Made by a program: the position numbers and the translations under genes. The notes beneath the pieces were generated by a model, which worked only from the letters and a program-made list of their open reading frames with translations, did no database searches and was not told the origin of the DNA. From the NCBI GenBank assembly GCA_020726505.1, contig JAHLEZ010000005.1:1736001-1800000 (forward strand): a DNA stretch of 64,000 bases, in the 5' to 3' direction. Below are positions 34,051-46,700 of the stretch, one piece after another; position 1 is the first letter of the stretch, and each line of letters opens with the position of its first letter. This DNA is from Leptodontidium sp. MPI-SDFR-AT-0119. Lineage: Eukaryota > Ascomycota > Leotiomycetes > Helotiales > Leptodontidiaceae.

Positions 34051-36048
34051 AACGAAGAGACAGAGAACAGAGAAATGAGAAATGAGGATCTCAGAATTCA
34101 CAAAGAGTCCTTGACCCTTGGCAAGAAAAGACGTTTACTTACACGCGAGATCAACTCCCTCTTTATTTCAAGCAGAGACGTCAAGTGCGCAGCCGGGAAA
34201 GCGAACCCTTCGGGAATACTTACTTCTTGGCACTCCGATGTACGAAATAGGTAGTGGCCGATCAATCGGTGTCTTACCCATGACGAGAATCTCGACCTCG
34301 TGGGGTAGGACCATCTGACTCGAATTCTCCCGCCTCGCACGCACAATTCATTGATTTCCAGCTAAAACTGATCTACGGTAGTACTTATTCCGTATTTCTC
34401 AAAATTTCAATGTGGAAGTGGTGACTACTCCAAGCCATATTCCGCGAGATCTTGCGTGATCAATTCTACATCATCGACTTTTACTACTGCACGCCATGTT
34501 TGTGACACGGGATGTCGGGTCGAAATATACTTTAGAGTTAGAGCGAGGTGCGGTACACCAAGACAAATGGCGTTGAGAGCCCCCACTTCGGTTTTCCATC
34601 CACCTCTTGTACAGGCTCTTTCTTCCCCTCCTGCCTTTTCGAGGCTTTGCCCCATATGCTCACATGCATTTACGGCATGCAAGCATATGCAAACACCCGT
34701 TCCTCGGTCATCCATCCCAGCTATTCGCCACTGATGCTGTGGCTTTCAGCTGGTTCTGTTGTGACGATGGTAAGTTCCATGATATCAGAATCGATAGAGT
34801 GTTCAAGTGAATTTCTAGTGTATATTCCTAGTCCATATTTCTATTGTAGCGTCGTCAAGTCTGTGCTGAAGTGTGGAAGTAGATACTTGTAGACTGACCC
34901 GGCAGTTCCTTTGAAGACCAGCTACTGACTGAGTTGGCTGACCTTCAACAGTTCAACGATACCACTCACTTCTTTACTTCAGCTCAAGTGGGAATCGTTC
35001 ATCTGTAAATTAAGACATGCAGCTGGATTTATTTACGTCTGAAATTTCCAAAACATTTGTCCAAAAATAGTTAATTAATAAGATATCGAGGTTTTCATTG
35101 ACAAAATACCTCTTCAAAATCGGGTTTCAATTATTTCACCAAGCGAAATTCTACCTCCAAACTTCTAGTCTTTTATTTTACATCATCTGTGGGTATTTGA
35201 TTTGAGCGGGGTATCTCATCCCATCAACCCCGCATCCCCAGATTTCTTAGTTAGATTCTGGGCCCCTTCTCGAATTTCGACGAGAAGTCTTGAAGTCATC
35301 CGAACCAGCTTTTAAGGCATCTCTTTCACATGTATCAAAACCCGTTCTACCATCCCTCGGTACTGAAATTGAAACTATACCAATTTCCACCGTAGTCTTC
35401 AGCTTGTCGATCACCTACTAGCTGAAAAGGCGGGGAATCCACCTTTAATTTGGGAATAGCTTCATTTGAGTGCCGGTTGAGGGAAGATCGTCACTCTTGG
35501 CACCCGTAATTAAATGAGATTGAGACAGTTTTCCACCGTTGTCTCCGTGCGATGACTTGGCTTTGACAGCATTGGGAGATTTCCGCGCTGCGTGGCACTT
35601 TTTCGAGAGGCTTTTTGAGCTTAAGTAGTATACCGACATTCTTCAAGACTTTTTCCTGTCGATCAGTGTTGATGTTTGGGATTCCTTGGTTGGCTCTTGT
35701 CCTTATTCCAACTTCCAAGAGCCTCTAAATTACGCTTTATTCTAGATTTGATTGGCTTCGGTAAGTCCTTCCGTCTCTTCGGGAAGATTTCGGAGGTCTG
35801 TAGCCGTCAAGGATCCGAACTATGTCTTAGGATGGACTGAACATGGGAGAGAATCTGGGCGGCATTACTATTACCTCTTTCGCCAGTGGCTGAAGAGCGA
35901 GGCTTCATGTGATGGCGTTGTGTTATTACATAGGAAGATGCTGCGCTGCCGATGGTCTTCCGAATTGGAGTTCTCTAGAGATATCAAGAAGTGAGGAAGT
36001 CTGTTGACTGCACTCTCTACTGAATTTTCCCATATTCGTACCTTCAAT
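34051..36048. promoter_or_regulatory. Divergent intergenic region between GMC and peroxygenase genes
   Basis: About 2 kb between two start codons that point away from each other. Short ORFs (for example 34456-34734 and 35752-35994) have no domain. It should hold both promoters; no specific binding site can be named with confidence. Confidence 0.45.
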
Positions 36049-37567
36049 ATGAAGACCCTCGCTGTCCTCTCCCTTTTTGCTGAGCTCGCTCTGTCATACT
36101 CGTTTGTTGCAACCCAGCCTGGTGTCAGAAATGCCCATTTCCTCGAAAGACGTCAACAAGTGAGTTCCCAAACCCAAACCCGCTGTAGAATCTCAGCTGA
36201 TAAACAATGTACCAAAGAGTGGAGGTAGCAACCCAGGAGGACCACTTAACTGCCCATTCAGCCCCGACCATGTCTTCCCTACTCCCGTCAATGATCAATT
36301 GTAAGAGTAACAAACATCAATGTTTGACACCTCGTTGACTTTTTGATCAAATAGCCCTTACAACCACGCAAAGGGTGGTAAGCCAGGAAAGGGGATCGGT
36401 GGCTACCTCGTCCCTGCAATTGGAGACGAAGCACACAAATTCATTGCTCCAACCGACAAAGACATCCGAGGACCTTGCCCAGGATTGAATGCAGCAGCAA
36501 ACCGTATGCTTCAACTCGGGCATATTTCGATGCACAGCTGACTTGAAATCAGATGGATTCATTGCTCGTGATGGAATCACCAACTACACCGAGCTTGTAG
36601 ACGCCGTGCAAAACGTCTATAACATGGGCTACGACCTCGCCAATTTCCTTGCTGTCTTCTCGATCTTCATCGCTGACGGAGACTTGATCACCAAAAAGCT
36701 CTCCATCGGCTGCGATGCCACTACTCGAACTTCGTTCAATCCAGTTCTCACTGGCAGCCAACCCGGTCTCGTGGGCCATAATAAATTCGAGGCCGATTCG
36801 TCTCTCACTCGCAATGATTTCTTCCTTGGAAAAGGCGACAACTTTAGATTCAATGGCACTCTATTCGGCATGATGGCTCAGACGACTGGAGGATATTTCG
36901 ACTTGGACGGATTAGCAAAGTTTAGATATGAGAGGTATACGCAGAGCCGAAGAGACAATCCCAACTTGTAAGTCTTTCTTCCCAGCTATGTTCAATCTCT
37001 GAGACTAACTTCGAAAGCTTTTTCGGTCCCCTTGGAGTATTTACTCACGGCGCGGCATCTTTCGTCTACGAACTCTTCCCTTCTGGTACAGAAGGCTACG
37101 TACCAAACCTACAGAACACAGCCGCATTGTAAGTCCCCAAACCCGCTATCCCAACTTCAACTAACACCACACACAGCTTCGGAGCCAAACAAGAAGCAGA
37201 CGGCACCTGGTCTCACGTCCCCGAACGCATCCCCGATAATTGGACAACCCGGCAAAGACTCTACAGTCTCCTCGACGTCGGCGGGCAGATTTTCTCGATG
37301 TACAGCAAATACCCCGTCGGGTTCGGCGGCAACGTCAACGGCAAGTTTATCGGCTTGGACTTCCCACCATATATCAAAGGTGGTAATCTCACTGCAGCCA
37401 AACCGTCGGACTATGCTTGTCTGCTGTATCAACTTGTGGCGGGTCCATTGCCTTCGAGCTTGAATGGGATTGTTACGCCGACTGTTACGGCGTTGCAGTT
37501 TGTACTTACGGCGATTGGAGGGGAGTCGTTTACGAATCTGGGATGTCCGATTCCGTTGACGAAGTGA
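36049..37567 (+). CDS. Secreted heme-thiolate peroxidase (chloroperoxidase/unspecific peroxygenase family)
   Basis: Family 2 heme peroxidase that uses H2O2 to oxygenate or halogenate substrates outside the cell. Six exons: 36049-36159, 36218-36300, 36355-36503, 36553-36967, 37018-37128 and 37177-37567; introns 48-58 nt, all GT-AG; 419 residues. It starts with a signal peptide (MKTLAVLSLFAELALS) and a short pro-segment ending LERRQQ, a likely Kex2-type site. The heme-thiolate Cys is in GPCPGLNAAANHGF, which crosses an intron. HNKFEADSSLTRNDFF matches the EGD...R motif that binds Mg in long-type peroxygenases, with Ala for Gly. N-glycosylation sequons (for example NYT, NGT) are present. Length fits long-type members. 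Activity type (peroxygenase or haloperoxidase) cannot be told from sequence. Confidence 0.92.
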
Positions 37568-38399
37568 GAGGTTCAAAATGTTGGATGAAGGAGGTTCCAA
37601 CGTCAGAGTAAATTAATTCACATCCATGGTAAAATATTTAAAATTTAAAATTTAAAAAATTAAAAATAAAAAAAAGTTCACTTTTCTTGCAACCGTCGAC
37701 ATCGCAATATCCTCGGCGTAAACCCCATTTCACAAACACCTTTGGTACAGTTGCTCAAAAATATGGCAATCGCTAGCTTCGGTGAGGAGCAATTACCGTT
37801 ATTTTTGCTCAATCAGACTTCCAAAGGTCCCTTCCACTGACAAGTGAATTAGGTACGCAGACTATGTTATTCTGTTTAGCTTCCAGCAAATTTCAGACAC
37901 ACTCTTTTCTTCACTGCAAAGTCTTTGTGATTTTTGTTCTCCAAGTTGGTTAGCCGAACTCGCTGGTTAGGAAAGGGGGACCAAATACATTCGCTTGGCA
38001 ATGGTAATTTTTAGAGCTTTTGACAGGATTCCCTTCTGCGCATCTAATGAGTAGTCGAAAATAGTCGAAGCCATAACCATCATTAATTATGTATCTCAGC
38101 CACACACTCTTTTCTTTGAAAATTTCGGGTTTGATATTTGCGGCTAGGAATAGTTGCCTGCTGCTGGATAACCCACCTCGCATTTCAGCTAACGATTTGG
38201 CTGTGATGCAATTGGTCAGCCCGATTGCTGACCTGTCAGCTTCAAGAGTGATAATAGCCGCTCATCTTTCTAGAGCCTTGTGCTTCAAGATTCCAGAGAA
38301 TCACAAACATTACCCCCTCTTCCACCTCTCTCCATTTTAAGCCTTTGAATTTTCAACTCCCAGCAAACGATCTCGAGTTCTTGCGGCTTTCAGAACGCA
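37568..38399. other. Intergenic; AT-rich tract
   Basis: No recognised gene. 37622-37675 is a nearly pure A/T tract downstream of the peroxygenase gene. The upstream region of the HET pseudogene follows. Confidence 0.45.
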
Positions 38400-40059
38400 A
38401 TGAGGTTTATCAACACAACCACGCTCAAGCGGGAGGAGTTCTTCGGCTCGGATATTCCAGAGTACGCAATCCTCTCCCACACGTGGGAAGACGAAGAGGT
38501 GTCTTTCCAGGAGGTCGAATTGTCATCAGCGATTAAAAAGAAAGGATTTTGAAAATCAGAGGGATCTGCAAAGAGGCCCTGAAACGTCGCCACAGATATG
38601 CCTGGGAAGACACGTGCTGTATTGACAAGAAGAGCAGCGCCGAGCTGACTGAGAGCGTCAACTCCATGTTTCAATGGTATCAAGATGCTAAAGAGTGCTT
38701 CGTCTTTTTGTCTGATCTGAAGTCAGGCCCTAATGTTGCTGAGAGATTGAAGACTTACCGCTGGTTCACGAGAGGGTGGACACTTCAGGAGTTGATAGCG
38801 CCGAAGAGAGTCCGGTTTTATGACGACAATTGGGACTACGTTGGTAGCAAGGATCGATATGCCACAGAGATATCATTATTCCTAATATCGAGAGACGATT
38901 ATTGTTGCGCGAGCGAAAGCTGATACACTATTTTATAGCGAAGCGGATGTCATGGGCAGCTCATCGACAAGCAACTCGTGTAGAGGATCAAGCCTACTGT
39001 TTGCTAGGTTTATTCGACGTGAATATGCCGATGCTATACGGCGAGGGGATGCGAGCCTTTGGTCGATTACAGGAAGAGATCATAAAGCGCAGCAATGACA
39101 TGAAGATATTTGCCTGGATCCAACCTGAGGGCCAGCCAGAGGTTGCATCAGGGGCATTGTTTGCACCATCACCGACCTATTTTGCTCAAAGTTGCGATGT
39201 TAACGGCTTTGGTCGACGGTACTCGGATCTCGAGTTTGCGTTGACTAACAAGGGATTACGAATTGACAAATGCGTACACTTCTACGAAGTCACTTCAGAA
39301 CGCAACGGCAACGAACCGCACGTCACTGGCTTTGCCTTGCCTCTAGGCTATCGCCAGACCACCGGTCCCTCAACTGAAGATTACGATATTGTCCTAAACT
39401 TATGGAAAATTGGACCAAATTCTTTCCTTCGGGAATCTGTTTCGGGGCTAGTGGGAAAATTCAACCCGGCGCCAACACCAGCACTCAGTTTCTACATCAC
39501 GGCAACTACTAATGATCTCCGTCGGATCAAGCACGCGAAGATGAGGGGTGCAGTGAAATTCCCTTTGAGCGAGACCATTCAGGTTCAGAATACAATTCCT
39601 CACAGCCACTAGGACCATGCACGACAACTGTTCTTTGCTCCTACCGAAAATAGAGATCTAGTCCTGGCGGCATCGGTCAAAATTGTCTTGGCCGCTCAGA
39701 TCGAGACAAAAATCATCATTTGCCTTGATTTCAATATATATGGGCGTGACTTGAGAAAGCCCCCTCGATGCTTGATCTTCAACGAAAACACACATACTGC
39801 GGTTTCACGTTGGCTGTTTCGCCACAAAAGGCTTGGATACAATGGCCACGATGCAACATGGAGTGATGTGCGTGAAGAAATGGAGGAGACACTTGGATTT
39901 TCCGAGCGTTTACGACTTTCTGTTGGCGAGTCGAACTTTCATGTACAAGCATCGCTCATTAATCGTGTCATTGAGAGTATAAGCACCAAGCCAATATACT
40001 CTCTTGAATTAGTCGTGGAGAAGGTTCACTCTTATACCGCCGCTGCGACCATGCCCTGA
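38400..40059 (+). pseudogene. HET-domain (heterokaryon incompatibility) pseudogene
   Basis: HET-domain proteins trigger cell death when incompatible fungal cells fuse. The order of conserved blocks is intact: MRFINTTTLKREEFF, YAILSHTWEDEEVSFQE, YAWEDTCCIDKKSSAELTES, WFTRGWTLQELIAPKRVRFY, then MSWAAHRQATRVEDQAYCLL with GLFDVNMPMLYGEG. The coding frame is broken three times: a TGA with a one-base frameshift at 38550, a second one-base frameshift near 38,890, and an in-frame TAG at 39610 (CAG to TAG would explain it). No intron fits either frameshift. After the TAG the same frame stays open to 40057. It also continues past two adjacent stops (TGA TAA) for about 78 more codons to 40296, so the ancestral gene may have been longer. 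It is non-functional as sequenced. Confidence 0.9.
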
Positions 40060-40936
40060 TAACGTTCATACACCGGAGCTTTTGGACGTATAGAGTCCAA
40101 TTGTATACTAAAACACCCACTGACAGACTGCGATGTGACTCTGCCGACGAATCTACAGAGAGGCGTATCTTTCAACAAAATGTTGTACGGGATCGAGAAG
40201 TACATCAAGATTCTCAACAGAGAAGTCGGAATTCCTAGCGGCGCATATATTGTTCGGGTGGTAGAGCTTCTTGAACCCGGGAAAGTAACTTTCTGAGTGG
40301 ATTGTTTTCGATAGCGCCCCAATCAAGCGAGGTGGAAAAAGGGGGCCAGATCACTTTCCTCCCCAAACAGACGTGCGTACAAGGCTTCCCAGAATCACAT
40401 GTCATAAAATCGAGAAAGGGCATGAAAGGGATTGGTCGAAGTCGCAAAGAAGGGGAACATCTCGACTGAGAGCCTGCCAGGCATAAACCCTGCTTCGTTC
40501 AAGGAGGATCACGGTTGCATACTATCCACCAGCTAGACTATGAAGAGTCTGAGAGAGGGCAGAGAAGGATGGATAGCTATGATCAGTTGGTAACTGAAAT
40601 AATGCATTCATTCGCATGGGAAGGATTTGCTCTAGCTTCAATCACAAGCAACCATGCACTGTTAAACTAAGGCGAATCGGCGTATACAATCTTCTTTAGG
40701 AGAATTAATCAGAGCACCCTCCCTCAAACTCGTATTCTCCTCTAAGTCACGGTCCTGTAATGCTTACAAGACTTTGAGCATGCTCTGAACGGTGAAAGTA
40801 GTAAATAGTGTTGAGGGCTAGCTTCGCTTCAACAGAGACAAATTTGGCCCGCCCCGTCTACCTAGAATCAACGTTCTCCTGAGTTAAATACAAGCAACGC
40901 AGCCCTAACCAAATACCAACCAATAAAAGAAACAAA
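40060..40936. other. Possible tail of the HET relic, then spacer
   Basis: 40063-40296 is open in the same frame as the end of the HET pseudogene and may be its lost C-terminus. The rest, to 40936, has no recognisable feature and holds the 3' side of the P450 pseudogene. Confidence 0.4.
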
Positions 40937-42765
40937 TCAAAATCTCCTCTTCCTCAATCGGATAGCATTCTCCTTATCCGGAGTCAAAGTCCCCACTCCA
41001 AAGCGTTCAAACTCTGCCCGGTCTTCTTCACACCCTCCAAGTTCAAAAACCTCAATATCAAAAGCCCACAACAACATCGCCACAGCGAGTGCCATCTTAT
41101 TCTTAGCATAGCATCGACCTAGTATCGACTAGGGCACATGTTTATCCCGCCACCTAAGGGAATGTAGACGCCTTTCAGCCCTTCGAGGGTGAATTTTGCT
41201 TCTTTGTGGTCGTGGATGATGGGATTTTCGTCAAAGGAAGAAAGTTCGACAGCTGCGTCTTTCTTGGCAGGTCCACTGAAGGGGTCGTTGGGACATTCGA
41301 GGAAGCGCTCGGCCCAGAAATAGTCTAGTGGATGTTCTTGCTTGCCGTCAGAAAGAGTACGACCTGTGTTCCATGCTGTTTCGTCACGGTGGGCTATGTA
41401 CACACTTGCAAGCATGAGCTTATCTTGCTCAACGAACCACTTCCCGAATCTGAAATCCGGTATCATAGAAGTCTAGATACAAGATAATGTCAGTTTGATC
41501 TTGGATGTCCGAGTTAGACTCCGTGGAACTTACCCGGTTGATCAGGACCGCCATGTTCAATCTCAAGACCTCTGCAATGATCGACTGTAAAAGAGGACAG
41601 CTATTGAGCTTCGCCATATCCACAGACTCAAGATCCTCAGTTGGAAATGCTCGAGCTATCTCCTCCCGGACTCTTCTGGCAAGCTCTTTGTCCGCTAGTA
41701 TGTGTATCAGACACCACGAGGCCGAAGGTACTACGTTAGCATTCGCACCCCAAACCATACCCAAATCATTTGCCGCTCGTCCCATAGCAGACAAACCAGT
41801 AGGTTTGTACATCTTCGCTCGCTCTCTCATCAGTTTATGTCCATACACTGGCTCCCAAAGCACATCATCCGAGATCTCACCAGCGCTATCGAAATTCTTG
41901 TCGGAAAACTCATGCCATTTCATGATACTTTGCAGGACGTTGTCTCGTACCGCGAAGCCTTTCGGGATGAGCCATCGTGGGATCTCTATGACTAATTTTG
42001 GAACCCAGGCATCGAATAGCCAGAAATCTTTCGCAAAGTCAGCGCTGAACTTGAGTAGATTTTCGCCGCAAAGAGCAACTGTAGTAGCAATGAAAGCCTC
42101 GTCGCGGATGAATCCGAATATCAGGAATTTCGGCCCAGTCACCTATCTCGTCGCTCTTCTTCCTGAGTCTCAAGCCAAAAATCCGAATGAACTGCCGAAA
42201 CAGCTCGGCCAGGCTTTGACCAGTGAGTTCTTGACTGAACAACCGATGAGAATTGTGAAATAGACGCCTATCGGGGGCTACTTCGGGGCCAGGCGAAGGC
42301 TTATGATACATTCCCGAGTTGTCAGATTCGAAGATACGCGCGTCGGATGTTGGTAAACCGAAAGCTGAGGCTAAAATCTTCAAAGCAAAGGTTTCATGGA
42401 GAGGTCCCGGGATCTGCTGAAGATAGCTCTCATACTTTGGGCACCTGAGATGAAGTAGATGGTCTGAGTAAAGAAGTGGAGCCTAACTGGCGTGTTTTTG
42501 TAGTCGTGGCTAGAACAAAGTATTTGAAACATCTCGAGAGGTGAGAGACGGCTGGGCTACTTACCTGATGGACTTGATGGTTCCCAGCATGTCGCACCCA
42601 AATGCGACGAGGTTCCAAATTATCGGGATGACGTAAGGGTAAGGAGGGGCTTCGACTCTGTCTGCTTTGCTTCTCTTACGAGCGGCGGATATGATCGATG
42701 TGATCGATCGCGAAAGTTAAGATGAAGAGGAGTGCCACCAGGACTCCAGCATAATAACTATGCAT
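40937..42765 (-). pseudogene. Cytochrome P450 pseudogene
   Basis: A microsomal P450 layout is clear on the minus strand. It has an N-terminal anchor (MHSYYAGVLVALLFILTFAI), a PPYPYVIPIIWNL proline-rich hinge, an oxygen-binding-helix region near WGANANVVPSASW, an ExxR motif (EVLR), and the heme loop PLGGGINMCP. The closing LRKRRF ends at 40937. Introns fit at 42564-42510 and 41532-41473. Lesions are a frameshift near 42676, another near 42381, another near 42120, and an extra 11 nt inside the heme loop at about 41120-41133 that brings a TAG at 41120-41122. Removing those 11 nt in thought restores the frame into RCYAKNKMALAVAMLL. The family resembles CYP7/CYP8-like fungal P450s, but that is weak. 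It is clearly inactive as sequenced. Confidence 0.88.
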
Positions 42766-43701
42766 TTCCAGTTTATCGGGGCATAAGTTTCCCAAAATTT
42801 GTAGAGATCCACGTAGAATAAGAGTGCGTCGACAAATTACAGTACGGTATCGTTTTGGCGGCACTGGCAAGCTGGCGAGGTTGAAGATATGCTAAAATAA
42901 TCTTGCTTAAGCAAGGCTACGTCGTCAACAAGGCTCATATTTGCCAATGAATCAACCATCCAAGCAAATTCACGGCAAGTTTGCCTTCGGACAAACGACA
43001 GCCTCTAGCGACAAGACCTGTGGCGACTGTGAATGACTATGACGACAAAATGAACAACAGAGAATGAGCCAGAAGTAAACAATAATAAGGACAAACCTTT
43101 GACTCAACTTCTACAAACAACCGCTCTTCTACTTGTACCACTTTTAGGAGATGACTTTGCTACCGACACAGAATCTCGCACAGCTAGCTGTAATAGAAAA
43201 TGCTGGACATTAGCATCTTGTGAAATTTCACTTCCTCCACCCAAGCAGGTATTTTCCTCCGGGTACCGAATACACAATTCGAACCAGCCCAGGCAAGTAA
43301 CCACGAAGGCAAACCGTGCTCAAGATGCGAACAAAACATCACAGTACAATAGAATTAATAAATTCAGCATCAACGCCCGAGATGCAAGCTATGCTACAGC
43401 TATTTCCACAAAAGAGAAGAGGGCAACAATCTGAAGGTCTACGCAAAGCAGACTTGTGGGTATAATAACAACGACAACAACGAATGATCGCCAGATTTCC
43501 TTCCTTCTTTGCCTCCGTTCCGTTTCAATACAAGGTTTAATACAATCTCCCGCAAGCCATGCAAATGAAAACAAAAGTTACCAGTCCACGACTGACCCTA
43601 TGGATGCAATGCATCATACGCCCTCCCTAAGTTCTAAAATCACACGAAACGAATTCCCTCCTTAAACAAATCAAATTCTCCATTCCATTTCTTCACTCCA
43701 A
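42766..43701. other. Spacer and dynein 3' region
   Basis: Contains the upstream side of the P450 pseudogene and the 3' untranslated region of the dynein gene. Short ORFs only, with no domain. Confidence 0.5.
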
Positions 43702-46700
43702 TCATGAAGCTTCAGCCATAAGCTGCTCCCCCTCATCCAACAATTCGGTGATCTTCCCCAAGTTCTGGATCATGCTAAGACCCTGTCCAACCAGCAACAA
43801 CTTCTCTGCATTGGCTGGCAGGCCGAGGTATGTGGGCGGTTCTCGTTCTGGTAGCTTCTTGATCCACTCGGTGAAGTCTTTGAGAGAGGTTCCGCTGGGC
43901 ACGACTAAGCTGCCATCGAGACCGTTTGCACCATTGCCAGCAACGCCTTCCACAAGTTTGTGACCAATGTCGTAGGCTGCAGGAGTCAGGAATGTGTTGA
44001 CTAGCTGCGTGAGACGCGCGAAGTCGCCTTCGTCGTCAATCTTTCCACCGTAAGTTTCGGTGATCAGTGTGCGGATCATCTCCCAAGGCAGATTTTGCGG
44101 CGCGACGTTTGTACGGCCCAATGCAACAGTCTCCACCCATGTGTCAATGATGAATGCTGAACATTCATACTACAACTCGTTAGCAATTGATATCTCACAT
44201 TACAATAAGGGAAAGTGGTACTTACATCGCTATCATTGAATTCCCAGAAGCCCTTCCATCCCAGGTTAGGAGCATATCTCAATCTCTCTTGGACCACAGC
44301 ATGCAAGAAAGACAAGAGCAGATACAGCCTAGTTCTCTCCACTGGGTTCTTCGTAGCCCTCGTAGACAGTGATGCCATCGAATCCTTCATGTTTGCTCTG
44401 ACTCCAGCTGGTTGTTCGTACATCAGGACACGAGATGCTCTGAGAAGGTTGACCGGAATCTTTGGGCTGGATTCCATCGACAAGAAGAGTCTGAAGTTGG
44501 CATGGGGTTTCAGAGAGTCCATTCGCTTTTCGAGACTCTGCAACCATGTTGGGGCAAGATGAACGTTCTTGATGAGAACCCAGGAGCCATTGGCAGCGGC
44601 GTTCGCAATAGCTTTGTCGGCAGTTGCTAGACCTTCATTCGAACCCATGGCGATGTTCGTACAGGCTGCACGAGAACGTTCGACCAGGTTATCGACCTTG
44701 TAACTCGCATCGAATCCGGGGCTCGAGCAGAGTGCGATGGGACGGCTTGCAGATACCTGCTCGACGATTTCCTTCAGGTCTTCAGTTGTATCGAAAAGAC
44801 CAGCGCCGAATACGGCAGTAACAAAGCGTTCGGCAGCCGGAACAAATCGGTCAAGGCGGAACAGCTTGACGAGGAGCAGGGACAGAAGTTCTTGGTCTCG
44901 CTTCTCAACCCCTGCGTCCCATATCTGTGGAACATAGTTTTCGCCTATCTCCTCGAACAGGAATCGGTCCCAAGCATCAGACGAAACGGCCTCGAGCTTG
45001 CCCCTGAGGACAGGAAGTTTCGATGCTCTGGCGAAGATTTCGTCTTTCTTGTGTGACTCAGTTGAGACATCGGTACCTTCAATGCTCTCATCAAGGATCA
45101 CATCAATGAGCGTCTTGTCCATCTTGTAAGGTGCGGCTTGTGCTAGGAGCATGGCCAAGGTGATTCTATCCTTCTGAAGAAGACCGAGTGATGTGCGCTG
45201 ATAGGTAGTGACGAAGAGGTCTTCGATGATGATATCACGCCGTACATTGTGATTTGTCTCGGTCGCCAATCGCTTGTTACCGTGCAGTACCGAATGGAAG
45301 ATGTCCAAGAAGTATTGCAATGAGAACTGGTAGAAATGATTGAGGTAATGCAGCTGCTCAAGGACAGCGAAGACTGCACTGCAAGATCGCGCAATGATGT
45401 TGTATTGTAGGGTGATCTCGTCAACCTCGGCCATAACTCCCTCAGTGTTGCTCATCTTGATCGAGATCTCAGCAGCCTCTTTCTTGAGTGTCTCAAGAGT
45501 CTCGATAACATTGTCATCGTCGAGAATGTTACCGCGAGATTCGTTAAGAGCCTGCAGCAAGCGCTTCTCAAGTTGTCGGAGATGAACTTTGAATTCACCC
45601 TGGAGCTTGATGAGGTTGGATCTACGCTCATCAACATCGGGACGCTCAGACTTGAGAACCTCATTCAAGGATTGGGTTTGAAGACTGCTTTGCGTGACTG
45701 TGAAATTGACGAATGTGGTACGACTGCAGATGTCTGGTGCAAAAGTTGCCGATGGATCTCTTGTGGACAAGTAGATCTTGAAAGCTGGAGAGAAATCGAT
45801 CTCTTGCTTTCCAAGCTGGATGAGAACACGCCCACCTGTCTTCTGATACTCCTTGTTGAGAACGTGGTTCAGTACTGGATCCAAGTACTCTGCATCTTGA
45901 ATCAGGATTGGGTTTCCGAAACGAAGGGAGCTCTCCAGTTGTTTGGTAAAGGAATCATCCAAGAAACTGGTGACTGTAAGCCGCCTATCCTTGCTTTCCT
46001 TCTGGAGGAACTCTGTGACTCGGCCGGATGGATCGATGATCAATGGGTATCGGTTGAACCGCTTCAGGATAATCGCATTCTCAGTGCACAGGTCATCAAC
46101 AGGCAGAGAGTTCTCTTGCCACCCAAGTCGTTCGTCAGCAGTCGAGAGGTATTCAGTGATCGGATTGTGCTGCTTGTAGTTGATTCCCGAGAGTTGGAGT
46201 TGATGTAACCAGTCTTCCATCATGTTCTTCCGGAACTGCTGGTCATAAAGACCGCTGTATGCAAGGAAAGCGGCTGCCACGAGAACATCACCAACCAGAG
46301 TACCGATCTGAGTTTCGAAGGACTTGCTACCCTCTTCCCAACGGACTCTCTCAGAAGAGAGACTGTCAAGCAGTCGAACACTGCGGTCAACCTTGAATTG
46401 CACACGAGACATCTCGGTCTTGATGGCTTGTGTCTCGCTAATCAAGGCGGCGTATTCTGTCTTGTAAGTTGCGATGCTCTGCTCAAGTGTGTTGATGGTA
46501 TTTTCGACAGCTTGTGCTTCGGCCTTGGTCTGGAGTGCTTGCTCCTCTAGCATACCTACTTCTTCTCGGAGTGGACCAACACGATCAAGAATCTCAGAGT
46601 AATTGACTTGAGCCTGGACCCATTGGACAAGAGGACCACAAGCCTTACTGGCACGGTTGACCTTTTCGTACGTGAAATCTTCGTTGGAAAGGTACTCGTT

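Noticed and set aside
41120..41133. Intron in the P450 heme loop
   Set aside because: The GT...AG segment is only 11 nt, far below any spliceosomal intron length seen here (44 nt or more).
45573..46208. 211-codon plus-strand ORF opposite the dynein gene
   Set aside because: It lies wholly inside the conserved dynein coding exon and has no domain of its own.
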